The position numbers were made by a program, and so were the translations under genes. A stretch of DNA of 64,000 nt from an uncultured Pelagibacteraceae bacterium. Its GTDB lineage: Bacteria; Pseudomonadota; Alphaproteobacteria; Pelagibacterales; Pelagibacteraceae. The notes beneath the pieces were generated by a model. It was not told the DNA's origin, did not search any database, and worked only from the letters and a program-made list of their open reading frames with translations. Positions 26,680 to 35,482 of this stretch are shown in pieces. Location of the stretch: positions 1 through 64,000 of the forward strand of contig CACMTO010000003.1 in the NCBI GenBank assembly GCA_902616645.1, read 5' to 3'. Position 1 is the first letter of the stretch. Each line of letters starts with the position of its first letter.

Positions 26680-27439
26680 TATTAAACAAATAATTGAAGA
26701 TTTAGTTGATACCTTTTTAGATGCAGGTAAAATTTCACTAGAGCTAAGAGAAAAAGGTCTCAAAAAAAAAATTAAAAAAGATAACACACCTGTTACTAAC
26801 GGGGATATAGAGGTCAATGAAATAGTTACAAAAAAAATAACTAAATTATTACCAAGTTTGCCAATTATTTCTGAGGAGTCATCTGATAATAAATCCTCGA
26901 ATAATTTAAAAAATTTTTGGTTGATTGATCCTATTGATGGAACACATGACTATATAAATAATCTTGATGAATTCACTATAAATGCAGGCTTAATAATTGA
27001 TAGGTTGCCAGTTGCTGGCTTAATTTTTGCCCCTGCAAAAAAAAGAATGTTTTACACATATGGTAATGAATTATCTTTCGAATTAATAGATAATAAAGCT
27101 GTGAAACTCGACTGCACAAAAAACTTTGATAAAAATGAGATTAAATTTGTATCATATTCTAATAATATTAAACCTGAAATAGACATAATTCATAAAAAGT
27201 TGAATGTAAAAAAATTTGTTAGAATGAAGAGCTCTCTTAAATTTTGTGTAATCGCAACAGGTGAGTATGATGGATACGTAGCAGAACCTAGAGCATGTGA
27301 ATGGGACATTGCTGCGGGACACGCAATATTGCAAAATGCTGGAGGTAAAATAACTGATTTTGATGGGAACGAGATATTATACGGTAAAAAGGATTTTAAA
27401 AATCCAAGTTTAATTTTAAAAAATAAAAATCTTTTATGA
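26666..27439 (+). CDS. cysQ: 3'(2'),5'-bisphosphate nucleotidase, CysQ-like
   Basis: A 257-residue inositol-monophosphatase-superfamily enzyme. Metal ligands are in SEESS, the DPIDGTHDY loop and WDIAAGHAIL. The loop sequence and length match CysQ, which removes phosphate from PAP/PAPS, rather than inositol phosphatase. It begins 14 bases inside the DUF3553 gene and its stop overlaps the next small gene (ATGA), so three genes are coupled. If the cell lacks assimilatory sulfate reduction, PAP from acyl-carrier-protein synthesis would be a reasonable substrate (inference). Confidence 0.8.
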   Translation: MIKINIKQIIEDLVDTFLDAGKISLELREKGLKKKIKKDNTPVTNGDIEVNEIVTKKITKLLPSLPIISEESSDNKSSNNLKNFWLIDPIDGTHDYINNLDEFTINAGLIIDRLPVAGLIFAPAKKRMFYTYGNELSFELIDNKAVKLDCTKNFDKNEIKFVSYSNNIKPEIDIIHKKLNVKKFVRMKSSLKFCVIATGEYDGYVAEPRACEWDIAAGHAILQNAGGKITDFDGNEILYGKKDFKNPSLILKNKNLL

Positions 27440-27582
27440 TTGATGATCAAATAAGAATTATCTTGATAATTATAGTTTCGGTGTCAATTTTTGGTTTATT
27501 GGTATTTGTTTTTGTAAAAAACTATATAAAAAATAAAATCAATTTACTTGTTAAACAAGAAAAAGAGAGAAAATCAAAGTAA
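27436..27582 (+). CDS. 48-residue single-span membrane peptide
   Basis: The start overlaps the cysQ stop as ATGA and the frame ends at TAA 27580-27582, nine bases inside the convergent recX gene. The product has one hydrophobic helix (about residues 8-27) and a basic C-terminal tail (KQEKERKSK). Clean fit, four-base start/stop overlap and membrane topology make it a credible gene. The layout resembles CcoQ/YajC-like small membrane proteins but no family is recognised. Confidence 0.6.
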   Translation: MIDDQIRIILIIIVSVSIFGLLVFVFVKNYIKNKINLLVKQEKERKSK

Positions 27583-28137
27583 TTTAATAATTTTTATAAA
27601 ATCCTCTTTTTTAATATTCATAACTTTTTTAGATGTTTCGAAATCAAATCCATTTCTAGCTAATAATGAAATATCTTTTTTATAAAATAAAGCTCTGTTA
27701 TCCTCAGTTCTAGCAGGTCCGATTCTTTTTTTTTTACAAATTTTAATTGCAGAAAAAAAATCTTGATCTGAATTATCATCATTTATTTTACTAATAGTTT
27801 CCTTGATAAATTGATCTTTTATTCCTTTACCAACCAGATAACTTCTCACTTTATTAATAGAGCTACCTCTTTGGATCATGCTCTTTGCTTTGCTTTCTGA
27901 ATAGAATTTGTCATTTATAAATTTATTTTTCTCTAAATCAGAGAGAACAATGTCTATCAGATCTGATACATCTTTTTTTTTAATACTTGAAATAGATGTT
28001 TTAAGATATTTTTTTAAGAGGTAGGTTCGAAGTTGTTGCTTTGATGGTGCATATTTTTCAATGTAAATAAAAGCAAAATTTCTCATTTCCTCAACAGTTA
28101 CTTTTAATGTTTTTTTTTTATTTCTTATAGGAATCAT
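27574..28137 (-). CDS. recX: RecX-family regulatory protein
   Basis: A 187-residue all-helical protein with the RecX three-helix repeats, for example YIEKYAPSKQQLRTYLLKKY and IQRGSSINKVRSYLVGKGI. RecX modulates RecA filaments. It is basic and somewhat diverged. It is not next to recA here. Its 3' end overlaps the small membrane gene by nine bases and its start nearly touches the divergent ABA4-like gene. Confidence 0.78.
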   Translation of the reverse strand: MIPIRNKKKTLKVTVEEMRNFAFIYIEKYAPSKQQLRTYLLKKYLKTSISSIKKKDVSDLIDIVLSDLEKNKFINDKFYSESKAKSMIQRGSSINKVRSYLVGKGIKDQFIKETISKINDDNSDQDFFSAIKICKKKRIGPARTEDNRALFYKKDISLLARNGFDFETSKKVMNIKKEDFIKIIKLL

Positions 28138-28165
28138 GGTCAGATTTAATATAATATATTATAAA

Positions 28166-28639
28166 ATGATTGAACAAATTTATAATTATTTTTCATTTGA
28201 TATACTTTATTACTGGGTAAATTTAGGAGTTCTGCCTTTTTGGTTAATATTAATTTTCTTTCCAAATTTTCAAATTACGAAAATTTTTGTTACATCTATT
28301 TTCCCAATTTTTCTATTGAGTGGTGCATACATCTTAATGCTTTACAAATCTTATTTAAGTTCTTACAATTTTTTAGAAAATTTTAATCTTTATTTAAGCA
28401 TAAATGATCTCACAAGCTTATTTTCCAATCAGCCTTTCCTAATATTATTTTGGATACACTTTATCTCTATTAATCTTTTTACAGGAGGCTGGATTGTAAA
28501 TAATGCCCAAAAATATTCGATTAATAAAACACTTTTATCAATACCATTAATTGTTGTTTATCTTATTGGTCCAATTGGATTGTTTATTTATTGGATTATC
28601 AAAATTTTTTATTCAAAAAGTATTAATCTATATGACTAA
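28166..28639 (+). CDS. ABA4-like (DUF4281) membrane protein
   Basis: A 157-residue membrane protein with four hydrophobic segments. The HFISINLFTGGWIVNNA block and the final PIGLFIYWIIK helix fit the DUF4281/ABA4-like family, named for a plant neoxanthin-synthesis protein. In bacteria its role is unknown. I prefer the ATG at 28166, because the upstream ATG at 28136 would overlap recX. Its stop overlaps the next gene by eight bases. Confidence 0.65.
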   Translation: MIEQIYNYFSFDILYYWVNLGVLPFWLILIFFPNFQITKIFVTSIFPIFLLSGAYILMLYKSYLSSYNFLENFNLYLSINDLTSLFSNQPFLILFWIHFISINLFTGGWIVNNAQKYSINKTLLSIPLIVVYLIGPIGLFIYWIIKIFYSKSINLYD

Positions 28640-29216
28640 ATCATTGGATTTTTATTTTGATTTTATAAGTCCTTACTCATTTATTGCTCATAAAAAAATA
28701 GAAAAAATAAGAAAAAAAAAAATTATAAATATAAACTATAAACCTATTTTATTAGGGGGTCTTCATAACCTAGGAGGAATAACAGCTCCTGCGTTTAACG
28801 AACGTAAAATGAAAAATATGAAAAATGATTGTGTTTTAATTTCTTTGAAGAACGACATTGATTTTATCTGGAATTCTAAATTTCCAATTAATAGTTTATA
28901 TCTTATGAGGGGTTACCTTGCTATTGATGAAAAAGTAAAAAAAAATTTTTTTAATAGGTGTTTTGACGCTTATTGGAAAGAAAATATTGATATTTCCTTG
29001 GAAAAGAATGTAATTAATATTTTAAATTCCTGTGGCTTAAATAAAAATGTTTACTTTGAAGATATCAAAAAACAAGAAATCAAAGATAAACTGAAAAATT
29101 ATACAAACAATGCGTTTCAAAAAGATATTTTTGGTGCTCCAACATTCGTAGTGAATAATAAAATTTTTTGGGGGCAGGATCGATTAGAATATGCTCTAGA
29201 TGAGTATAATCTTTAA
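28632..29216 (+). CDS. 2-hydroxychromene-2-carboxylate isomerase-like (kappa GST/DsbA fold)
   Basis: A 194-residue thioredoxin-fold protein. The N-terminus LDFYFDFISPYSFIAHKK carries the active-site Ser of HCCA isomerases in place of a CxxC, and the C-terminal FGAPTFVVNNKIFWGQDRLE is the cis-proline and glutathione-site region. It starts at ATG 28632, eight bases inside the ABA4-like gene. A second protein of the same length and type is encoded at 59340-59924. The substrate is unknown; glutathione-dependent isomerisation is inferred. Confidence 0.78.
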   Translation: MTKSLDFYFDFISPYSFIAHKKIEKIRKKKIININYKPILLGGLHNLGGITAPAFNERKMKNMKNDCVLISLKNDIDFIWNSKFPINSLYLMRGYLAIDEKVKKNFFNRCFDAYWKENIDISLEKNVINILNSCGLNKNVYFEDIKKQEIKDKLKNYTNNAFQKDIFGAPTFVVNNKIFWGQDRLEYALDEYNL

Positions 29217-29596
29217 ACTATCTTAAATTTACTATTTCTAATCGCACCAAAACCACCATCTATGTGTGAAATTTTTTCAAAACCCATGTCTTGAAGAGAT
29301 TTTGCAGCTAATGCGGATCTCAACCCTCCTGCACAAAATAAAATAATTTCCTTATCTTGGTTTAACTTCCCTTCCTTGAAATAAGCACTTTCTGGATCAA
29401 GCCAAAATTCTAACATACCTCTAGGAATATGATGGGCTCCTTCTACTCTACCTTCCTTTTGAAGCTCTCTAATATCCCGAATATCGATAAGATTAGATTT
29501 TCCTTCGATAATTTTTAAATAAGCTTCATCCGGTGTTATAGTTTTAATTTCCTTTAAAGCATTACTAACTAATTCAGCTGAAGAAGTTATTTTCAT
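29213..29596 (-). CDS. Rhodanese-like sulfurtransferase
   Basis: A 127-residue single rhodanese domain with DIRDIRELQKEGRVEGA and the active-site loop FCAGGLRSA holding the persulfide Cys. The C-terminal GGFGAIRN matches the family end. It could move sulfane sulfur, for instance thiosulfate or persulfides arising from sulfonate or cysteine metabolism. It meets the isomerase gene tail to tail, sharing a TTAA that contains both stops. Confidence 0.82.
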   Translation of the reverse strand: MKITSSAELVSNALKEIKTITPDEAYLKIIEGKSNLIDIRDIRELQKEGRVEGAHHIPRGMLEFWLDPESAYFKEGKLNQDKEIILFCAGGLRSALAAKSLQDMGFEKISHIDGGFGAIRNSKFKIV

Positions 29597-29642
29597 TGTA
29601 TATTTTTAAGTTAAATATAACTATAAAACAATAATTAATTTA

Positions 29643-30686
29643 ATGAAAAAAAAAAGTGTAAAGAAAAAATCTTTTTTAACAAAATTATTTACTAAAATTG
29701 TAAGAAAATTTGGGTATGAAATAATTGATCAAGCAAATCTTGATGTTTTAACAAGTGATAAAAATGCTTCTCAAAATCTAAGCGAAGCAGGAGTAAAATC
29801 TATAAATGTTCCATTGGGATCAACGAATGTTAAAAATAAAATTAATAGTTTAACAATTATAATAAGATCTTATACTTTTGGTGATATTAATGATGACAAA
29901 GTATTACTTGATCAAAATAAAAAAAGAATTTTTGAATTACCAAAAATAGAATATACATTAAGGACTATTAAGTCTGTTATCCACTCTTGTGAAGAGTCTT
30001 TAAGATTTTTCAAAGAACTTGATATAAATATTATAGTTACAGATGATAAATCCAACGATCAAAATCTAAAAAAAATAAGTGATTTATTAGAGAACACAAA
30101 AATTCAAACTAAAATTATTAACTTAAAGGATAATGAATTTGATGGTCAAATAAATCAAAAAGATATTAATGGAAATCAAATCTCAAAAAATATGATTTCG
30201 AATATGAGAAATATCTTAAAGTCTATTGAAATTTCTGAAAAAAATAATTCTGATTTAATTTATTTTTTAGAGGATGATTATGTGCATACTAAAGATGCAA
30301 TTACAGAAATGTTATTTACTTATGAAAAACTATCCTCTCAACTAAATTGCGATTTATTTTTATGTCCTGCTGATTATCCCTATTTATACTCAAATATAAG
30401 CGATACTAAAATTTTTTTCGGAAATAGAATTCATTGGCGTACAGTTAAAGAGTCATTGATTACATTTATGACAAGCAAGAAGATGATAACAAAATATTTA
30501 GAAGATTTGAAAACTATGGGGCAGTTAAGGCATCATCCCATGGAATATAAACTTCATCGTATTTATGAAAAAGAGTATTGCTTATCCCCCATTCCATCTC
30601 TTGCAATGCATGCAACAAATATTAATTCTATATACGGTATTCCGCCTAATTTTAATTGGAAAAAAATTTGGGATGAAAATAATTAA
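29643..30686 (+). CDS. Putative GT-A-fold glycosyltransferase
   Basis: A 347-residue soluble protein with a basic start (MKKKSVKKKSFLTKLFTK). The middle shows a nucleotide-binding-like strand IIVTDDKSNDQNLKKIS and a YFLEDDYVHTKDA block resembling the DxD region of GT-A transferases, followed by a stretch with GNRIHWRTVKES and RHHPMEYKLHRIY. I do not recognise a precise family. It is a single gene, followed by a clear terminator. Confidence 0.5.
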   Translation: MKKKSVKKKSFLTKLFTKIVRKFGYEIIDQANLDVLTSDKNASQNLSEAGVKSINVPLGSTNVKNKINSLTIIIRSYTFGDINDDKVLLDQNKKRIFELPKIEYTLRTIKSVIHSCEESLRFFKELDINIIVTDDKSNDQNLKKISDLLENTKIQTKIINLKDNEFDGQINQKDINGNQISKNMISNMRNILKSIEISEKNNSDLIYFLEDDYVHTKDAITEMLFTYEKLSSQLNCDLFLCPADYPYLYSNISDTKIFFGNRIHWRTVKESLITFMTSKKMITKYLEDLKTMGQLRHHPMEYKLHRIYEKEYCLSPIPSLAMHATNINSIYGIPPNFNWKKIWDENN

Positions 30687-30687
30687 T

Positions 30688-30717
30688 AAAGCCCCTTGAG
30701 GGAGGGGCTTTATTTTT
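30688..30717 (+). terminator. Rho-independent terminator after the glycosyltransferase gene
   Basis: AAAGCCCCT (30688-30696) pairs perfectly with AGGGGCTTT (30703-30711) around a six-base loop and is followed by TATTTTTT. This GC-containing stem is one of the strongest intrinsic terminators in the window. Confidence 0.85.
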
Positions 30718-30739
30718 TAACTAACTTAAGAGAGAGTTT

Positions 30740-30790
30740 AAGAGGTTCTTTGATGAGTAATATTGATTTACAGAGAGCAAAGAACCTCTT
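30740..30790. terminator. Perfect 13-bp hairpin between glycosyltransferase and amtB
   Basis: AAGAGGTTCTTTG (30740-30752) is exactly complementary to CAAAGAACCTCTT (30778-30790), with a 25-base loop. It lies 20 bases beyond the amtB stop on the opposite side from the T-tailed terminator. It may terminate or stabilise amtB mRNA; on the minus strand there is no long U run after it, so processing or mRNA protection is equally possible. Confidence 0.55.
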
Positions 30791-30809
30791 TATTGTTATT
30801 GTTTAACAA

Positions 30810-32111
30810 TTAGTCACGGATAGCGTAAGCAATTACGCCTGTCTCAGTAACGTCAGTGCCTTTAGTTTCACCTTCTTTACTTAACCTTAGACCAATCGTT
30901 GCTTTAATAGCGCTAAAGACAATGTATGCGACTACAAAAACAAAAATGTTTACTGACAATACTCCGATTAATTGAGTGCTAAACGATGCGTCACCGTTAG
31001 TTGCTGGTACAATCAAAGTACCCCATATACCTGCGAATAAGTGCGCTGGTATAGCTCCTACTACATCGTCAATTTGTAATGAGAAAAGTAACTTTGTTCC
31101 ATAAACAACTATTAAACCACCTACAGCACCTATTAAAATAGCTGCAAATGGTGATGGAGCTAATGGTTCAGCTGTTATAGCAACTAATCCACCAATACAT
31201 CCATTCAACATTTGAATAACATCAGTTTTACCAAAATGTAATCTTGTAATTGTTGCAGCACCAAGAACTCCTCCGGCACCTGCTAAAAATGTATTCATGA
31301 AAATTGTTGATACTGCAACAGCATCATCTTTTGTTCCCATTGCTAATTGTGAACCACCGTTAAAACCAAACCAACCTAGCCATAATATAAATACTCCTAT
31401 TGTGACTAATGGAATTGAAGAAGCAGCAAATGGCTTCAATGGCGCTGGAGCTCCAGACTTTGTAAATCTTCCAAGCCTTGGCCCAATTATCATAGCACCT
31501 GCAAGAGCAGCTGCACCACCAGTTGAGTGTACAAGAGTTGATCCAGCAAAATCAGAAAAACCTAATTCAGCTAACCAGCCTCCACCCCACTGCCAACCCA
31601 TTACGATTGGATAAATAATTCCTGAAAGTATCGCTGCGAACGTAAAAAATGGCCATAATTTAATTCTTTCAGCCATAGTTCCGGACACGATAGAAACTGT
31701 TGTTGCACAAAAAACCATCTGGAAATACCAGTCTGACCCATCTGAATAACCAGTATCTAATTTACTAGCATCAGACCAAGGTATAAAACTACCAATATAA
31801 CCACCTTCTGGTATACCATAGGCTAGATTATAACCTACCATCCAAAACATAATTCCTGCAATTGAAAATAATCCTATATTTTTTGCACAAATTACGGACA
31901 CGCTTTTTGATGTAACCATACCTGACTCTAACATTGCAAATCCTGCTGCCATAAACATGACAAGGAATCCACAAATCAAAAAGAGCAAGGTATTAAATAT
32001 AAATCCTACTTCAGCAGAAACTGTAGTATCTGCCATACCTGCACTACTCATGTTTAATAAAAAAATTAAACTTATAAGTGGCACACTTATTTTGTTTATT
32101 AATTTAGTCAT
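30810..32111 (-). CDS. amtB: Ammonium transporter
   Basis: A 433-residue Amt/Mep/Rh channel with an N-terminal signal-like helix and about eleven membrane spans. Family signatures include DFAGSTLVHSTGGAAALAGA (with the pore His) and HLFAGIWGTLIVP (second pore His). The Shine-Dalgarno CAGGGAGGTC is strong, consistent with high expression. No glnK is adjacent. It would import ammonium for biosynthesis and can complement nitrogen released from taurine through alanine dehydrogenase. Confidence 0.93.
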   Translation of the reverse strand: MTKLINKISVPLISLIFLLNMSSAGMADTTVSAEVGFIFNTLLFLICGFLVMFMAAGFAMLESGMVTSKSVSVICAKNIGLFSIAGIMFWMVGYNLAYGIPEGGYIGSFIPWSDASKLDTGYSDGSDWYFQMVFCATTVSIVSGTMAERIKLWPFFTFAAILSGIIYPIVMGWQWGGGWLAELGFSDFAGSTLVHSTGGAAALAGAMIIGPRLGRFTKSGAPAPLKPFAASSIPLVTIGVFILWLGWFGFNGGSQLAMGTKDDAVAVSTIFMNTFLAGAGGVLGAATITRLHFGKTDVIQMLNGCIGGLVAITAEPLAPSPFAAILIGAVGGLIVVYGTKLLFSLQIDDVVGAIPAHLFAGIWGTLIVPATNGDASFSTQLIGVLSVNIFVFVVAYIVFSAIKATIGLRLSKEGETKGTDVTETGVIAYAIRD

Positions 32112-32187
32112 AAGACCTCCCTGTTAAAAAAAGAATCTTATATTTTTAAAAAAAATTAAAAACTAACGTTGTTTAGGAAAACGGGGT

Positions 32188-32241
32188 ATGCAAAAATTGC
32201 ATGTAGTAACAGCCTTAATGATAAATTCATTAAGGCTGTTA
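32188..32241. terminator. Hairpins between hup and amtB
   Basis: TAACAGCCTTAATGA (32207-32221) pairs perfectly with TCATTAAGGCTGTTA (32227-32241) around a five-base loop, just after the HU gene stop, and is likely its terminator on the minus strand. Beside it ATGCAA-AAA-TTGCAT (32188-32202) forms a smaller palindrome, which could be a short hairpin or an operator in the amtB leader. Confidence 0.6.
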
Positions 32242-32248
32242 ATATATG

Positions 32249-32524
32249 TTATTTATTAAATACTTCTTTTAAAGCTTTAGCAGGCAGAAATTTTACTTTT
32301 TGAGATGCAGCAATCTGTATCTGCTCACCAGTTCTTGGGTTTCTTCCAACTCTAGCTTTTCTTTTAGCGACTTTATAAGTACCAAATCCAGCGATTTTTA
32401 CTGAATCATCAGCTTTTAAAGCGTCTAAAATAGTGTTGGTAATTGTGTCAAAAGTTCTCTCAGCATCAGCCTTACTTAGATTTAAAGCTCCTGAAAGCTT
32501 GACAACTAACTGTTTTTTATTCAT
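32249..32524 (-). CDS. hup: HU-family DNA-binding protein
   Basis: A 91-residue HU/IHF protein with the full DNA-clasping arm region GFGTYKVAKRKARVGRNPRTG and the N-terminal dimer helices (NKKQLVVKLSGALNLSKADA). It compacts the nucleoid. The start has GGAG seven bases upstream (CCGGAGCTAAA). It is flanked by its own hairpin terminator and a 155-base upstream spacer that probably holds its promoter. Confidence 0.95.
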   Translation of the reverse strand: MNKKQLVVKLSGALNLSKADAERTFDTITNTILDALKADDSVKIAGFGTYKVAKRKARVGRNPRTGEQIQIAASQKVKFLPAKALKEVFNK

Positions 32525-32679
32525 TTTAGCTCCGGTTTATTAGGTTATTTACCATCTTTATCAAAAGCCCCAATAAATCAAGCGTTTTTTTAGTGTAATA
32601 TAAAAAGTTATACACAATATATTGTAGAAAGAGAAAAAATCCCTATTTTGCTTACTTTTTTAAGATTTTTTGCAAATTT

Positions 32680-33792
32680 TTAATTGAGTAAACCAAGGTC
32701 TTTAAGGTCATTAATTGTTGTAAATAACATTAGGGTGATAAGTAAAAACATGCCGATTCGAAGAAAACCTTCTTGTGTTTTTTGAGATAATGGACGACCT
32801 AAAATACTTTCAAATGCATAAAACATTAAATGTCCTCCATCTAGAAGTGGAATTGGAAATAAATTAACAAGCCCTAAACTTATTGAAATGTAAGCCATCA
32901 TGCTAATAAAAGCTAGAACACCAAACTCAGCGACTTGACCTGAGATTTTTGCTATTCTTATTGGGCCACCTAACTGAGAAGTATCCGCTTTATCAAATAT
33001 CATTGCACCTATGTATTTTAAAGATGAAACACTGACATAATACACCTCATTAGCAGCATGATAAATTGACTGTGCAGGACCCAGCTTTACATGATTTATT
33101 TCATTGTTATATGCTCCTAATTTAATACCAACAATTCTCTTATTTATTTTATTTCCTAAACCATCCTCTCCTAAAATCATATTAGGTTTAATTTTTAATA
33201 TAAACTCTTCATATGAACGTTTGACTTTAAAATCTATAAGATCATCTGTTGACATTGTGATATATTTTGAGACGTCAAGAATACTTTTAACTTTATTTCC
33301 ATCTATTTCTAAGATTATATCATTTTGTTTTAAACCACCCACCATAGCTGGACTATCTTTTTGCACCTCGTTTATAATTGCTGGTGTGAAATCTTTACCT
33401 ACAAATGTGTAAATTGAGAAAAAAATAACAAAAGCTAATAAAAAATTTGCTAAAGGACCCCCAAACACAATTAAAACTCTTTGATACAAAGGTTTTAAAA
33501 TAAACAGTTTTTTACGCTCTTCCTCACTATATTTTTTAAGTACTTCTTCATGATCAGCTTGTGAAAATACATTACGATCACCAAAGAATTTTACATAGCC
33601 TCCTAAAGGTATCCAACAAATTTTCCAGCGAGTTCCTGATTTATCGTTCCATCCAAAAATTTCTTTACCAAACCCTATAGAGAAATCAGTTACACCAACC
33701 CCGTATTTTTTTGCAAAATAATAATGACCATATTCATGAATAAAGACAACAATTAAAATAAGAACTAAAAAAGGAATCAAAAAATTTAACAT
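32680..33792 (-). CDS. rseP: RseP-type site-2 membrane metalloprotease
   Basis: A 370-residue M50 intramembrane protease. The zinc motif HEYGHYYFAKKYGVG is in the first membrane helix, a PDZ domain with GGPLANFLLAFV and DSPAMVGGLKQNDIILEIDG follows, and the second metal motif NLFPIPLLDGGHL precedes the last helices. It cleaves membrane proteins such as anti-sigma factors or leftover signal peptides. Here it follows a SHOCT-tailed secreted-protein gene by four bases, not the dxr-rseP-bamA order common in proteobacteria. Confidence 0.9.
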   Translation of the reverse strand: MLNFLIPFLVLILIVVFIHEYGHYYFAKKYGVGVTDFSIGFGKEIFGWNDKSGTRWKICWIPLGGYVKFFGDRNVFSQADHEEVLKKYSEEERKKLFILKPLYQRVLIVFGGPLANFLLAFVIFFSIYTFVGKDFTPAIINEVQKDSPAMVGGLKQNDIILEIDGNKVKSILDVSKYITMSTDDLIDFKVKRSYEEFILKIKPNMILGEDGLGNKINKRIVGIKLGAYNNEINHVKLGPAQSIYHAANEVYYVSVSSLKYIGAMIFDKADTSQLGGPIRIAKISGQVAEFGVLAFISMMAYISISLGLVNLFPIPLLDGGHLMFYAFESILGRPLSQKTQEGFLRIGMFLLITLMLFTTINDLKDLGLLN

Positions 33793-33796
33793 ATAA

Positions 33797-34516
33797 TTAA
33801 TCTAGAATTTTTTTTTTAGCTTTATCAAATTCTTCTTTAGTTAACACTCCTGATTGAAATAATTCATTCAAATCTTTTAATTTTTTAACAACATCATTGT
33901 CTTGTTTTTTTTCAGAAGTTGTTTTTTTTATAATTTTTGGTTTTTTTTCTTCATTACTTTTTAAAACTTTAGAACTAATTTTTTCACCGGTAATTTTTCT
34001 CGATTTATCCACTAAACCTGTTTCATAATCAAAAAATGGTAATTCAGATATATCATCATCATAAAATCCAATTTGTTGCAGTCTCTGAGCAATTAAATAT
34101 GGGTCCTTTAAATATTTTCTTGGAATATTTCTTAACCTAGAACTAGATCCGTTGTTCCATACAATTCTATTTGCTTTTGCAAAAATATAGCAAGGAGATC
34201 CACGCGATCCTTTTTGGCATCTTGAAATTGCTTGACCTATTGCGGATGAGTCTCTCTCTGCCGCATCTTGACATTGGGTAATAGTAGCTGGACAGAAAAA
34301 ATAGTATGACCATCTTCCATTTTTTGAAACACTCATTAGATAAGGATTATTTTTTTTATTTTTACCCTCTGAAAATTTATCGTTTGAACCATACAGATAA
34401 GCGATAAAGTGAGTCATTGTACCTTTATCTAATTTTATTTCGCCCTTACCGTTTTTAGCACTTAAATTTGTAACGGATAATGAAAAAAAAATGGTGATAA
34501 TTATAAATTTTTTCAT
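33797..34516 (-). CDS. Secreted protein with C-terminal SHOCT motif
   Basis: About 239 residues. A signal peptide (KKFIIITIFFSLSVTNLSA) precedes a domain with paired cysteines (FFCPATITQCQDAA and RCQKGSRGSPCYIFA), likely disulfide-bonded in the periplasm, then a Lys-rich linker and a final LNELFQSGVLTKEEFDKAK, the SHOCT oligomerisation motif. I start at ATG 34516 so the signal peptide is N-terminal and the overlap with the next gene is minimal. The coupled rseP suggests an envelope role. Confidence 0.65.
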   Translation of the reverse strand: MKKFIIITIFFSLSVTNLSAKNGKGEIKLDKGTMTHFIAYLYGSNDKFSEGKNKKNNPYLMSVSKNGRWSYYFFCPATITQCQDAAERDSSAIGQAISRCQKGSRGSPCYIFAKANRIVWNNGSSSRLRNIPRKYLKDPYLIAQRLQQIGFYDDDISELPFFDYETGLVDKSRKITGEKISSKVLKSNEEKKPKIIKKTTSEKKQDNDVVKKLKDLNELFQSGVLTKEEFDKAKKKILD

Positions 34517-34524
34517 TTTACTTA

Positions 34525-35478
34525 TTATACTTGTTTTAACCAACCTTCCATCAAATTAGATATCTTATAAGATTCTTCAATATCTACTAAAAAATTATTT
34601 TCAATTTTATTGTTATTAAAGATTAATGACACTTTTTTAAGCTGATGAGTATAGACATTTTTATCAGTATTAATGAATTCTTTAAAATATCTTCCTTTAG
34701 TCTCTATTTCTAAAAAGGTTTTTTCGGGTGGTAACCATGGAGATGTAACTATAATGGTAGCATTTTTACAATATATTTTACAGATATTGTCTAAATTCTC
34801 AGCAAGACTCACCTTTCCTATTGCATCAATTTTATTATTTATTTTTAAATGAATTTCCCCATCAATATCAACGTCTGTTTCACACAAGTTAAATTCTGAT
34901 TTTACAATTTCAATATCTTCTAATTTATTTGCAAAGAGAGAAAAAAAACTAATTGGATAACAACCTAAATCTAAAATAGAACCACCACCTAAATCTTTAT
35001 TAAATAATCTTGAATCTTTTTTAATTCTTTTATTTTTAAATCCGAAATTTGCCTCTATTTTAACAATTTCTCCAAAATTTTGGTTTCTTAATAGCTCCAA
35101 CAATTTAATAGTTTGGGGATGAGATCTGTAAGCCAAAGCTTCAAAAAAAACATCATTTTTATCTTTTATTATATTATAAATTTCTTTAACTTCTTTGAAA
35201 TTTAAACCTAAAGGCTTCTCACACAAAACTTTTTTATTTTTCTTAATAGATTTTATTACTAAATCTTTGTGAGTATTGTTTAATGTTGAAATATATACAG
35301 CATCTATTTCTGAGGAATTGATTATATCATCATAACTTTTATATTTTTTTAGATTTGTATTCGTATCTGTGGATATACTTGCAAATCCTTTTAACACAAA
35401 ATCTTTATTAGTATGGTTAAAACAATTGGCAAAGGTTTTTCCCATTCTGCCAAATCCTATAACACCCCAGCTTATCAT
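34525..35478 (-). CDS. Gfo/Idh/MocA-family oxidoreductase
   Basis: A 317-residue NAD(P)-dependent sugar or cyclitol dehydrogenase. The Rossmann start is VIGFGRMGKTFANC, the family signature with catalytic Lys is KKVLCEKPLGLN, and a late GGGSILDLGCYPISFFS block forms the second domain. It sits four bases after the GT17 gene, suggesting a glycan-precursor role. The exact substrate is unknown. Confidence 0.82.
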   Translation of the reverse strand: MISWGVIGFGRMGKTFANCFNHTNKDFVLKGFASISTDTNTNLKKYKSYDDIINSSEIDAVYISTLNNTHKDLVIKSIKKNKKVLCEKPLGLNFKEVKEIYNIIKDKNDVFFEALAYRSHPQTIKLLELLRNQNFGEIVKIEANFGFKNKRIKKDSRLFNKDLGGGSILDLGCYPISFFSLFANKLEDIEIVKSEFNLCETDVDIDGEIHLKINNKIDAIGKVSLAENLDNICKIYCKNATIIVTSPWLPPEKTFLEIETKGRYFKEFINTDKNVYTHQLKKVSLIFNNNKIENNFLVDIEESYKISNLMEGWLKQV

Positions 35479-35482
35479 TTAA

